From an uncultured Clostridia bacterium (GTDB taxonomy: Bacteria > Bacillota > Clostridia > TANB77 > CAG-465), in NCBI GenBank assembly GCA_948562205.1, contig CAOYAN010000021.1:1-34114 (forward strand): DNA of 34,114 nucleotides. The letters run 5' to 3'. Under the pieces are notes generated by a model, which was not told where the DNA came from, did not search any database, and saw only the letters and a program-made list of their open reading frames with translations. Positions 1 to 7,228 of this stretch are shown in pieces (within the stretch, counting starts at the first letter, position 1; each line of letters opens with the position of its first letter). A program made the position numbers and the translations under genes.

Positions 1-6
1 ACTTTT

Positions 7-51
7 AAAAAAAAGAAAAGACCATTGACGAAATTACTTTGTCAACAGTCT
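7..51 (-). terminator. intrinsic terminator downstream of the D-lactate dehydrogenase gene
   Basis: Read on the minus strand, an 11-base arm (51 to 41) pairs with 29 to 19 including two G-U pairs. It is followed by a long T-rich tract (20 to 7). This is the second of two hairpins after the gene ending at 88. Confidence 0.7.
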
Positions 52-52
52 G

Positions 53-85
53 AAATTAGTAGTAAGTCTTGCTTACTACTAATTT
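53..85. terminator. 14-bp perfect hairpin after the dehydrogenase gene
   Basis: Arms 53-66 and 72-85 are perfectly complementary with a 5-base loop. The flanking T tract is short on both strands, so termination may depend on the stronger T-rich hairpin just beyond it (7-51). Confidence 0.55.
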
Positions 86-87
86 AA

Positions 88-1083
88 TTATTTTCTAACT
101 TCATTTTGACATTTTCCAGTCTCAAAAAATTCCTTTATATTATTTAGAGAAACACTAGCTATTTTATCTAGGGCTTCTTTTGTAAAGAAAGCCTGATGAG
201 AAGTTATAACAACATTTGGCATAGAAAGTAATACTGAAAGTCCTCTATCTCTTTTATATGAATTAGACATATCATTTAAAAAGAATTCTTCCTCATCTTC
301 ATATACATCTAAACCTAACCCACCTATCTTATTTTCCTCTAATTTTTTAATCAAGCTTTTTGTATCAATTAGTTTTCCTCTACTAGTATTAATTATAACT
401 ACTCCATCTTTCATTTTATCAATACTTTCTAAGTTAATCATTTTTCTATTTTCCTTTGTTAAAGGACAATGTAAAGAAATAATATCAGATTTTTCATAAA
501 GTTCATCAAGAGTTGTATATCTAAATCCTAACTCTTTTTCAGCCTCTTTATTTTCATACACATCATATGCTAATACCTCAGTACCAAAACCTTTCATTAT
601 TTGAATAAATACTTTTCCTATCTTTCCAGTTCCAATAACTCCAATAGTTTTACCATGAATATCAAATCCCAGTAATCCATTTAAAGTAAAATTATACTTT
701 TTTGTTCTCTGATAAGCTTTATATATCTTTCTATCTATGCTAAGTAAAAGAGCTACAGCATGTTCAGCTATAGCATAGGGTGAATATTCTGGTACCCTTA
801 CTACACTTAATCCATTAGGTAAATTATCTATATCCACATTATTAAAGCCTGCACAACGTAAAACTACAAGTTTTACACCACATTCTTTTAATATATCTAG
901 TGCCTCTTTATCAACTAAATCATTTACAAATATACATACAGCATCATATCCTCTTGAGAGTGGTGCAGTCTCACTATTTAATTTAGTTTCTAAATATTTT
1001 ATTTCATAACCATATTTACTGTTATATTCATCAAAAAGTTTTTTATCATACTCCTTAGTATCAAAAAATAATATTTTAATCAT
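88..1083 (-). CDS. ldhA: D-lactate dehydrogenase / D-2-hydroxyacid dehydrogenase
   Basis: This is an NAD-dependent D-2-hydroxyacid dehydrogenase, most like fermentative D-lactate dehydrogenase, which reduces pyruvate to D-lactate in the cytoplasm and regenerates NAD+. It has 331 residues, the usual length. The nucleotide-binding GxGxxG lies at residues 151-156 (GTGKIG), with an acidic residue (D174) at the end of the following strand, as expected for NAD preference. The catalytic set is visible: Arg235 in NTSRGKLID, Glu264 in the DVYEDE segment and His296 in TSHQAF. The ATG is preceded by TTGGAGG. It is transcribed alone from its own promoter (1110-1138) and ends at two hairpins. Other 2-hydroxyacid dehydrogenases share this fold, so the exact substrate is inferred. 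No Rex-type operator was recognised in the promoter. Confidence 0.9.
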   Translation of the reverse strand: MIKILFFDTKEYDKKLFDEYNSKYGYEIKYLETKLNSETAPLSRGYDAVCIFVNDLVDKEALDILKECGVKLVVLRCAGFNNVDIDNLPNGLSVVRVPEYSPYAIAEHAVALLLSIDRKIYKAYQRTKKYNFTLNGLLGFDIHGKTIGVIGTGKIGKVFIQIMKGFGTEVLAYDVYENKEAEKELGFRYTTLDELYEKSDIISLHCPLTKENRKMINLESIDKMKDGVVIINTSRGKLIDTKSLIKKLEENKIGGLGLDVYEDEEEFFLNDMSNSYKRDRGLSVLLSMPNVVITSHQAFFTKEALDKIASVSLNNIKEFFETGKCQNEVRK

Positions 1084-1109
1084 ATAAAAACCTCCAAATT
1101 CAAATATAT

Positions 1110-1138
1110 ATTATATCACCAAAAAAAATATTGTACAA
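1110..1138 (-). promoter_or_regulatory. sigma-A-type promoter for the dehydrogenase gene
   Basis: On the minus strand, -35 TTGTAC (1138-1133) and -10 TATAAT (1115-1110) are separated by 17 bases, about 27 bases upstream of the ATG. Confidence 0.6.
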
Positions 1139-1184
1139 TATAATATAAATAATATTTCATTTATGTAATATTATTTACAATTTA

Positions 1185-1213
1185 TTGATATGATATACAA
1201 GAAATGATATAAT
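1185..1213 (+). promoter_or_regulatory. sigma-A-type promoter for the HD-domain gene
   Basis: -35 TTGATA (1185-1190), 17-base spacer and -10 TATAAT (1208-1213) lie just upstream of the GGAGG and ATG at 1237. It is divergent from the dehydrogenase promoter. Confidence 0.65.
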
Positions 1214-1236
1214 TAGACTAGTGTGGAGGTTTAAAA

Positions 1237-1809
1237 ATGTTTTTTTCAAACAGAAAATATGGACATATATATTCAGTAAATAATTCAAAACTAAAAGCTA
1301 TTTTCTCTGATGTAAACTTACTTGATAGTAATCTTGAATATAATAAATTAGTATCAGATTTAATAGGCAATCAAATAGTACTAGAAATGATGGACTATAT
1401 ACAACATGGAACAACCAGTTGCTATGAACATTGCATAAATGTCTCTTATTATAGTTATAAACTTGCTAAAAAATTAAACTTAGATGTAAAATCGGTAGCA
1501 AGAGCAGCCTTACTTCATGACCTATTTTTATATGATTGGCATACAGCACCGCAAATAAAAAACCTATTTAAAAAACATGGATTTACACATCCTAAAAAAG
1601 CACTTGAAAATGCAAATAAATACTTTGATTTAAATATAAAAGAAAAAGATATTATTTTAAAACATATGTGGCCACTTACAATAAAATTACCAAAATATAA
1701 AGAAAGTTATATAATAATTTTAATGGATAAATATTGTTGCCTACTTGAAACTTTCTATCCAATATTTTCTAAAATTCCATTTTTTAATAAAGCAACATAC
1801 CTACGATAA
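1237..1809 (+). CDS. HD-domain phosphohydrolase-like protein
   Basis: This 190-residue cytoplasmic protein belongs to the HD superfamily of metal-dependent phosphohydrolases. The metal ligands are visible: His65 (SCYEHC), the HD doublet His94-Asp95 (ALLHDLF), His114 and His118 (KKHGFTHP), His143 and a distal Asp164 (ILMDKY). The arrangement resembles small HD proteins acting on nucleotides or phosphate esters, but the substrate cannot be read from the sequence. The start has a strong ribosome binding site (GTGGAGG) about 8 bases upstream. It stands alone between divergent and convergent neighbours, with its own promoter. Its stop codon lies inside the hairpin shared with the convergent LysR gene. 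Confidence 0.8.
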   Translation: MFFSNRKYGHIYSVNNSKLKAIFSDVNLLDSNLEYNKLVSDLIGNQIVLEMMDYIQHGTTSCYEHCINVSYYSYKLAKKLNLDVKSVARAALLHDLFLYDWHTAPQIKNLFKKHGFTHPKKALENANKYFDLNIKEKDIILKHMWPLTIKLPKYKESYIIILMDKYCCLLETFYPIFSKIPFFNKATYLR

Positions 1810-1828
1810 ACTCATAGGTATGTTACTT
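1794..1828. terminator. convergent terminator hairpin
   Basis: 10-bp arms 1794-1803 and 1815-1824 form a stem that overlaps the last codons of the HD gene and lies just past the end of the LysR gene. The following bases are T-rich (ACTTTATATT) on the plus strand, so it could serve both genes. Confidence 0.5.
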
Positions 1829-1832
1829 TATA

Positions 1833-2735
1833 TTAATCTTTTATATCTTCTTTTAATAATTCTATAAACTTTTGAGAAGCAAAACTTGGAATATTATTTT
1901 TAAGTGTCACAATACCTAAATTTCTCTCAGGTATTTTTTTATCAATTAATACTTCATAAATTTCTTCTTTTTCTAATTCTTCCCTTACAAATTCTTTTGT
2001 TACATAACCAATACCAAAACCAGATTTTATAAATTCAACAACGAGTGCATAACTTACAATCTCAATATCTGGTTTAAATAAAATATTATTTTGTTTCATA
2101 AAATTATTTAAAAATTCTCTCGTATTAGATGGTTCTTTTTGTGCAATAGTTTTATAATTTCCAATATCTGATAGTTTAATTTTTCTATCTTGTAAATCAA
2201 TATATTTTTTACTAGTAGCAAATGTATCATGAAGTTTTGCACACACTTCTACATTCAAATCACTTGATATATTTATTGGCATATTAGTAACTAAAAAATC
2301 TAAATATCCATACTTTAAATCATTTACAAGATTTTTAGTAAGCTCATTTACTATACATATTTCAATATTTGGATACATGCTGTGAAATTTTTCAATATAT
2401 GGCATTAAAAAGTGTTTTGTTACTGTTGCACTAGCCCCAATTTTTATTTTTCCTTCTTCTAAATTTATTAATGAATTAAATTTATTTTGGGCATTAGAAA
2501 TATCTTCTAATATTTTTTTTACATGTATATATAATACTTTTCCCTCTTCAGTTAATTCTACTCCCTTTTTAGTTCTTGTAAATAGTGTTCCGCCCAAGCT
2601 ATTTTCTAGTTGTTTTATTGACTTAGTAATAGCTGGCTGTGAAACATATAATTTTTCTGATGCTTTAGTAATGTTTCCCGTTTCAACTACTTTACTAAAT
2701 ACTTTATACAAATTTAAATCTATATCATTTTCCAT
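1833..2735 (-). CDS. LysR-type transcriptional regulator
   Basis: A 300-residue LysR-family regulator, full length for the family. Residues 1-65 form the winged helix-turn-helix with the typical core (KASEKLYVSQPAITKSIKQL) followed by LGGTLFTRTKKG. Residues about 90-295 form the two-lobed periplasmic-binding-protein-like effector domain. The ATG follows AAGGTGA. It is divergent from the nitrilase-fold/CoaB operon, with an LTTR-like inverted repeat between the two promoters (2793-2807), the usual layout for a LysR protein controlling its neighbour and itself. The effector is unknown. The neighbouring CoaB suggests a pantothenate, pantetheine or coenzyme A related signal, but that is inference. 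Confidence 0.9.
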   Translation of the reverse strand: MENDIDLNLYKVFSKVVETGNITKASEKLYVSQPAITKSIKQLENSLGGTLFTRTKKGVELTEEGKVLYIHVKKILEDISNAQNKFNSLINLEEGKIKIGASATVTKHFLMPYIEKFHSMYPNIEICIVNELTKNLVNDLKYGYLDFLVTNMPINISSDLNVEVCAKLHDTFATSKKYIDLQDRKIKLSDIGNYKTIAQKEPSNTREFLNNFMKQNNILFKPDIEIVSYALVVEFIKSGFGIGYVTKEFVREELEKEEIYEVLIDKKIPERNLGIVTLKNNIPSFASQKFIELLKEDIKD

Positions 2736-2757
2736 TAAATCACCTTATTATATTTTA

Positions 2758-2786
2758 ATTATACAATATTATATTTTTAAAAACAA
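2758..2786 (-). promoter_or_regulatory. sigma-A-type promoter for the LysR gene
   Basis: On the minus strand, -35 TTGTTT (2786-2781) and -10 TATAAT (2763-2758) are 17 bases apart. It sits next to the inverted repeat at 2793-2807. Confidence 0.55.
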
Positions 2787-2792
2787 GCAAAA

Positions 2793-2807
2793 ATAACTAT
2801 AAGTTAT
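2793..2807. promoter_or_regulatory. candidate LysR operator (T-N11-A type inverted repeat)
   Basis: ATAACT-ATA-AGTTAT is a perfect inverted repeat containing the T-N11-A pattern typical of LysR-family binding sites. It lies between the divergent -35 elements of the LysR gene and the nitrilase-fold operon. A second perfect 14-base palindrome (CAAATATATATTTG, 2819-2832) overlaps the -35 of the operon and may be an additional site. Confidence 0.5.
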
Positions 2808-2829
2808 GATTATGATAACAAATATATAT

Positions 2830-2858
2830 TTGCATTATGATAAATTCTAATATATAAT
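2830..2858 (+). promoter_or_regulatory. sigma-A-type promoter for the nitrilase-fold/coaB operon
   Basis: -35 TTGCAT (2830-2835), 17-base spacer, -10 TATAAT (2853-2858), followed by GGAGGTGG and the ATG at 2880. The palindrome at 2819-2832 overlaps the -35. Confidence 0.55.
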
Positions 2859-2879
2859 GTTGCTAATGGAGGTGGAAAT

Positions 2880-3734
2880 ATGCGAAAAGATAATTATCTT
2901 TCACTAATTAGTTTTCAGTTGAAACTAGAAATTGTATGTAACAAAGACTATGATTATATAATTACTAATGATCTTTACAAAAAGCAAATGGATGAATGTA
3001 TTAATATTCTAAAATCATTAAAACCTGATATTGCTATTTTTCCTGAAATGTCTTTTAATGAAGACTATGAAAAAGATATTATAATACTTTCAAAAGATTC
3101 TTTAATTGTATTTGGTAGTACTTATGTTGGAAATATAAATAAAACTAAGGTATATCAAAATGGTAAACTACATGAAGTAATTAAATATTTTCCAAGTGGT
3201 TCAGAGCCCATGATTAGATTTTTTTATACTATAGATACAGATACATTTTTAAATGAACACTTAAGAGAACATGAGTTTTTTGTAAAAGGTCATAAATTTT
3301 ATATTTTAAATTGCCTAGAGTATTACAAAGTTGCTTATTATATTGCAAGAAATAGAGAGCTTTCAAAAGATCTCTTTGGATTTTTAGTACCATGTAGTAA
3401 TTCTAATCCTAAAGTATTTATTGAAGAGTCTATGGCAATTCATAATCATAATGAAAATGTTTACTCTTTTGTATGTAATAGAATAAAAAAAGATGGTAAT
3501 CATGGATATGGTAAAAGTTATATCTATGGTCCTATTCAATATCATGAAAAAGATTGGTTAACAGAAGAAGGAATTGATAGTGATACACATAACTGTAGTA
3601 TTTTAAAACACGATAGTTCAACTCCATCCTACTCATATGGTATTTTTGCAGATCCACATATTATTAGTAGGTTTGGAAGAAGTGATCTATACATTAATAC
3701 TCCAATAAATGTAACCATTAAAAATCTTATTTAA
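2880..3734 (+). CDS. nitrilase-superfamily (carbon-nitrogen hydrolase) protein
   Basis: A 284-residue protein with the order of motifs seen in carbon-nitrogen hydrolases. Glu56 lies in PDIAIFPEMSF, the usual position of the general base. Lys102 lies in EVIKYFP, and Cys145 in ILNCLEYYK, matching the nucleophile position after a beta strand. After these come CNRIKKDGNHGYGKSYIYGP, which matches the usual Asn...Gly...Gly-Ser...Pro stretch. The family hydrolyses nitriles or amides through a Glu-Lys-Cys triad in the cytoplasm, but similarity is remote and the substrate is unknown. It has a GGAGGTGG ribosome binding site, is first in a two-gene operon 16 bases upstream of coaB, and is divergent from a LysR regulator. 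Pantetheinases belong to this superfamily, so a role in pantetheine or CoA turnover is possible but unproven. Confidence 0.65.
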   Translation: MRKDNYLSLISFQLKLEIVCNKDYDYIITNDLYKKQMDECINILKSLKPDIAIFPEMSFNEDYEKDIIILSKDSLIVFGSTYVGNINKTKVYQNGKLHEVIKYFPSGSEPMIRFFYTIDTDTFLNEHLREHEFFVKGHKFYILNCLEYYKVAYYIARNRELSKDLFGFLVPCSNSNPKVFIEESMAIHNHNENVYSFVCNRIKKDGNHGYGKSYIYGPIQYHEKDWLTEEGIDSDTHNCSILKHDSSTPSYSYGIFADPHIISRFGRSDLYINTPINVTIKNLI

Positions 3735-3750
3735 GAAAGGTGGAAAAATC

Positions 3751-4521
3751 ATGAAAAAGAATATTATTATTACAGCTGGTCCTACAAATGAAGCAATTGA
3801 TGCAGTCATGAAAATAACTAATATGTCAACTGGAGCTTTAGGCAGTATTGTAGCTGATACTTTAATAAAAGAAAAAGATGATAGTATTGGAAAAATATAC
3901 TATATCTGCCCTAAACTTTGCTACAAGCCAAAGCTTCAATCTGATAAATTTGTATTTGTAAAAATTGATTCAACTGATGATTTATTAAATGTGCTCGAAG
4001 ATATTTTCAAAAAAGATGATATTTATGCAATTGTACACTCTTCGGCAGTTGGAGATTATAAAGGTGAATTTGTAATTCGTGCAGAAGATATAGCAGAAGA
4101 AATTTATAATTTTGTAAAAAATACTGATAAAAACGATATTGATGTATCTTCTATACTCAATATTATAAAAAATCCGACTAGTCTTTGTAACTCACAAAGT
4201 AAAATTTCTTCTTATGAGGAAAATTTACTTGTAAAATTAACACTTACAACAAAAGTTATCTCTAAGATTAAACAGTTCTCTCCAAATACAAAACTTATTG
4301 GATTTAAACTCCTTGAGGGAGTATCTGAAGAAGAACTTTATGAAGTAGCACATAAATTATTAATTAAAAATGACGCTAATTTTATAGTAGCAAATCTTTT
4401 AAATAGAATTGGTAATGGCAAACATTTTGCTATGATTATTGATAAAGATAAAGTTGTAAAAAGATGCAAAACAAAACAAGAAATTGCAAATGCAATTACT
4501 AATATAATTTTTAATAATTAA
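3751..4521 (+). CDS. coaB: stand-alone phosphopantothenate-cysteine ligase (CoaB)
   Basis: It catalyses nucleotide-dependent joining of 4'-phosphopantothenate to cysteine in coenzyme A synthesis. The 256-residue protein has the CoaB signature near the N terminus (ITAGPTNEAIDAVMKITNMS followed by TGALG), a central IVHSSAVGDY segment, KISS near residue 160, and the C-terminal LIGFKLLEGV and NDANFIVANLL motifs. It resembles the monofunctional streptococcal form, not the usual fused CoaBC. No CoaC partner is in the window, so the decarboxylase must be elsewhere, or a fused CoaBC also exists in the genome. AAAGGTGG precedes the ATG. It is second in the operon and ends at a strong intrinsic terminator. 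The region at residues 110-155 is somewhat longer than in streptococcal forms, as remembered. Confidence 0.85.
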   Translation: MKKNIIITAGPTNEAIDAVMKITNMSTGALGSIVADTLIKEKDDSIGKIYYICPKLCYKPKLQSDKFVFVKIDSTDDLLNVLEDIFKKDDIYAIVHSSAVGDYKGEFVIRAEDIAEEIYNFVKNTDKNDIDVSSILNIIKNPTSLCNSQSKISSYEENLLVKLTLTTKVISKIKQFSPNTKLIGFKLLEGVSEEELYEVAHKLLIKNDANFIVANLLNRIGNGKHFAMIIDKDKVVKRCKTKQEIANAITNIIFNN

Positions 4522-4528
4522 TTATCTT

Positions 4529-4561
4529 TCTCTTCCCATTTTTTATGGGAAGAGATTTTTT
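4529..4561 (+). terminator. intrinsic terminator after coaB
   Basis: An 11-bp perfect stem (4529-4539 with 4545-4555), T5 loop, then six T residues. It starts 8 bases after the coaB stop. Confidence 0.9.
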
Positions 4562-4613
4562 GTTCTTTTTCATTTTACTGCTTAAATAAATAAAAAAATA
4601 TATTAAAAAATTA

Positions 4614-4642
4614 TTGACAATACTATAAAAAGATGCTATAAT
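4614..4642 (+). promoter_or_regulatory. consensus sigma-A promoter for tRNA-Leu
   Basis: Perfect -35 TTGACA (4614-4619), 17-base spacer and perfect -10 TATAAT (4637-4642), 31 bases upstream of the tRNA. This is the strongest promoter in the window. Confidence 0.9.
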
Positions 4643-4673
4643 ATGAATTGCTATGAGATGTAGCATAATAGTT

Positions 4674-4762
4674 GCGAGTGTGGCGGAACTGGCAGACGCA
4701 CAGGACTTAAAATCCTGCGAGCCTCAAAACTCGTACCGGTTCGATTCCGGTCACTCGCACCA
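4674..4762 (+). tRNA. tRNA-Leu (anticodon UAA)
   Basis: The acceptor arms GCGAGTG (4674-4680) and CACTCGC (4752-4758) pair fully. The anticodon stem CAGGA/TCCTG encloses loop CTTAAAA with anticodon TAA, which reads UUA, a favoured codon in AT-rich genomes. A long variable arm (class II, as for leucine) is present, the T arm GGTTCGATTCC is normal, and discriminator A plus CCA are encoded. It has its own consensus promoter and an intrinsic terminator, so it is a single-gene unit. Confidence 0.97.
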
Positions 4763-4767
4763 AATAG

Positions 4768-4791
4768 GCAGGTTTTATACCTGCTTTTTTG
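4768..4791 (+). terminator. intrinsic terminator after tRNA-Leu
   Basis: A 6-bp stem GCAGGT/ACCTGC (4768-4773, 4779-4784) followed by six T residues, 5 bases after the CCA end. Confidence 0.85.
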
Positions 4792-5105
4792 TTTTCTCTC
4801 AAATATCTATAAATTGCTATTAGCATACAGTTACAATGCTTTCAAGCACTTTCTTAAAATTTTATATACTTTCAAATTCTATCGGATATTTTTAAAATTT
4901 TATCAATATACTGTAAAATTTACTGTAAAACTTTTTTTAACTTATCAATCAGTTTAAAATAAAACTATAAAAAATAATAAATAACTTTTAAAAATATAAA
5001 TTATGAATTTTTCAAGTTACTTATTTTTTAAATTATATCTTTTAATATAACTATATATGCGTTATTATATTTATATCAAAAAATGTCTATTTTAAGGAGA
5101 AATTT
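4792..5105. other. AT-rich gap between tRNA-Leu and the MFS remnant
   Basis: About 310 bases without a convincing gene. It holds a short direct repeat (ACTGTAAAA at about 4909 and 4921) and many short A/T runs. The only clear signal is the ribosome binding site AAGGAG at 5094-5099 in front of the MFS frame. I see no copy of the tRNA 3' end here that would suggest an attachment site. Confidence 0.5.
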
Positions 5106-6332
5106 ATGAAACAAAAAACTTTGACAAAATTTAATAAAATATATCCTTGGTATGCAGGTTTATCAAGTGATTTACTTTTTTGGATAGCAATAGATACATT
5201 ATTTTTAACTGCTGTTAAAAAATTAAATCCATCACAAATAGTATCTTTAACCTCTATATCATTGATTGTTTGTATAATACTACAAGTCCCAATACTTAGA
5301 ATAATACAAAAACTAGGAAATACAAAATCAGTTAGATTAAGTTCATTTTTACTATTACTAGCTAGTATACTATTAACGTTTGGACCAAATTATATAACTC
5401 TTGCACTAGGGGAAATAATATATGAAATTTCATTTACATTTCAAAATATGTCAAATGCAATACTTAAAAATAATCTTGAATTACAAAATAAAAGTAATGA
5501 TCATATAAAGTTAAAAATAAATTTTAATACAATTTATGCAACAATAACAATGATAATTTCATTTATAGCAAGTATTATGTTTAATATAAACAACTATTTT
5601 CCAATGATATGTTGTATATTATTTTGCTTCATATGTTTTATATTATCATTCTATATTGTAGATTTTTCAAGCTTTGATAAAATAAAAAAAGAAACATCTA
5701 CTACATATAAAAGAAAAATAAAATATAGTAAAATTATAATATTCTTACTTATATCATATGGATTATTCTATCCAATTGTAAATTCGGGTCAATCAAATGG
5801 AAAATTATTTATACAATAAGAATTACTTTTAAATTTTGATATATAAAAAACATCATTAATAATAGGAGCAATTCTATGTATTTCTCGTACAGTTAGAGTA
5901 ATTTCTAATATATCATTTAACAAAATACATAAAAAACTAAAAGATAAAGTTGGAGTTATTTTACCTATATCTTTATCTCTATCTATTATACTTATGATTT
6001 TAGGATCATTTATAACAAACAATTTAATATTAAAGTTTACTATTATGAGCTTTGGATATATAATTATTCTATTTATAAGGGATCCTTTTAAAGTATATAT
6101 GCAAGATTTAGCATTAAAAAATGTAAAAAAGGAGGATCAACAATCTATTTTAACAACAATGGAATTATCAAGGAAAATAACAAGGGCAATAATAAGTTTA
6201 TATTTTACAATGATTTTAATAAAACACTCTATGACTCTTGTAATGGTAATACTATTTGTACTATCTATAATAGAAATATTAACTAGTATAAAATTATACA
6301 AATTAATTAGAAAGGAAAAAAATAATTTATAA
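5106..6332 (+). pseudogene. MFS-type transporter interrupted by two in-frame TAA stops
   Basis: One continuous reading frame of 408 codons, the normal length of a 12-helix major facilitator transporter, is broken by TAA at 5817-5819 and again at 5844-5846. Codons on both sides are in the same frame, so there is no frameshift. The first part (237 codons) has six or seven hydrophobic helices and a basic cytoplasmic loop (YKRKIKYSK). Between and after the stops the frame still encodes transporter-like sequence (ELLLNFDI, then KTSLIIGAILCISRTVRVIS), and the last 112 codons give further membrane helices. AAGGAG precedes the ATG. Neither piece is likely to transport alone. The substrate is unknown. 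A sequencing error would have to produce two separate nonsense changes, so real decay is more likely. Confidence 0.8.
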
Positions 6333-6548
6333 ATAATATTTAATTATAGAAAATGGACAAGCAGAAATACCGCTTTAAATAAAATGATAAAAGATAAATA
6401 TAATAGTTAAACTTGATACATAGCTATTCCTTAAAATGGTAATCTATCAGAGCTAAGAATGAATAAAAGTATTATATAAAAAGTGTTGATATACAAAAGA
6501 ATATGGATATTTAAAAAGTCGTCATACTATATTTTGGCGACTTATATT
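6333..6548. other. gap with one hairpin, no gene seen
   Basis: No open frame with a ribosome binding site is visible. A hairpin with arms 6515-6524 and 6535-6544 (one G-U pair) is followed on the minus strand by T residues, so it would terminate minus-strand rather than plus-strand transcription. It may be a remnant of an earlier gene arrangement. Confidence 0.4.
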
Positions 6549-6577
6549 TTGCATTTTATAAAAAATTATGTTAAAAT
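6549..6577 (+). promoter_or_regulatory. sigma-A-type promoter for the unknown gene at 6626
   Basis: -35 TTGCAT (6549-6554), 17-base spacer, -10 TAAAAT (6572-6577). Confidence 0.5.
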
Positions 6578-6625
6578 ATATATCATTAAATATTTACTCT
6601 ATCAAATTTGAAAAGGAGAATATAG

Positions 6626-7180
6626 ATGAACTTTACTAAGCAAGATATTATTGATTTTAAATCTAAAAAAAGATACTATTTAACTTTTGAAAAGGATTTA
6701 ACACCTCAAAATATCAAAAATATCTTTTACGGAGAGAGGAAAATATCTGAGATTTTTTCAAAAGCTAAAATCGAGTATTGCAATTTATATGTATATAATA
6801 TAGCATATGGGGATTATACTTTAGGAGTAAAATATATTAATGAAAATGGAACATTCTATATGTTTATTGGTGCTAATAGTCATGGTGCACCTCCACAGGA
6901 AGTAGCAATTGGTAAATCTATCAATGGAATAATATATTTTATTTGTGAACAATTTCCTATGTATGAAAACTATATAGGTTTTTGTAAAATACAAGAGGAA
7001 TATATAAATAAAAAAGTAAAAGGATTTATTCCAAAAAGTTATTCAAATTCAATTACAATATTTAAATCGAATATTGATATGATAAGTGATTATATTACAG
7101 ATAATGATATAGACTGTGTAAATATTGCATATGATGGGATAATCGAATTTAATAATCTTATAAAAATTGCAAATGTTTAG
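6626..7180 (+). CDS. unknown protein, 184 aa
   Basis: I do not recognise this protein. It begins at an ATG with AAAAGGAG upstream, and has its own promoter and a bidirectional terminator, which supports a real monocistronic gene. It has no signal peptide or membrane helix and should be cytoplasmic. It is rich in Ile, Asn, Lys and Tyr. Residues about 50-115 read as alternating beta strands around a YMFIGANSHGAPPQEVAIG segment with a conserved-looking Gly/His/Pro turn. The C-terminal third has two strand-helix units. It lies between an MFS remnant and an ABC exporter, but nothing links it to transport. Confidence 0.7.
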   Translation: MNFTKQDIIDFKSKKRYYLTFEKDLTPQNIKNIFYGERKISEIFSKAKIEYCNLYVYNIAYGDYTLGVKYINENGTFYMFIGANSHGAPPQEVAIGKSINGIIYFICEQFPMYENYIGFCKIQEEYINKKVKGFIPKSYSNSITIFKSNIDMISDYITDNDIDCVNIAYDGIIEFNNLIKIANV

Positions 7181-7185
7181 CAGAT

Positions 7186-7222
7186 AAAAACAACTTATGA
7201 TTTTCTACCATAAGTTGTTTTT
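7186..7222. terminator. bidirectional intrinsic terminator
   Basis: Perfect 14-bp arms (7186-7199, 7209-7222) include A5 on one side and T5 on the other. It lies between the convergent unknown gene (ends 7180) and the ABC exporter (ends 7229), and suits both. Confidence 0.85.
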
Positions 7223-7228
7223 AATATA

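Noticed and set aside
1110..1213. Rex operator between the dehydrogenase and HD genes
   Set aside because: TTGTAC-AATAT resembles only half of the TTGTTAA-N4-TTAACAA pattern, and it is explained as the -35 element.
5106..6332. Reassignment of TAA to an amino acid
   Set aside because: Many clear genes in the window (coaB, pyrH, secD, SASPs) end at TAA at family-appropriate positions, so TAA is a normal stop here.
4674..7180. Integrated element using tRNA-Leu as attachment site
   Set aside because: No integrase is present, and I found no repeat of the tRNA 3' end downstream within the window.
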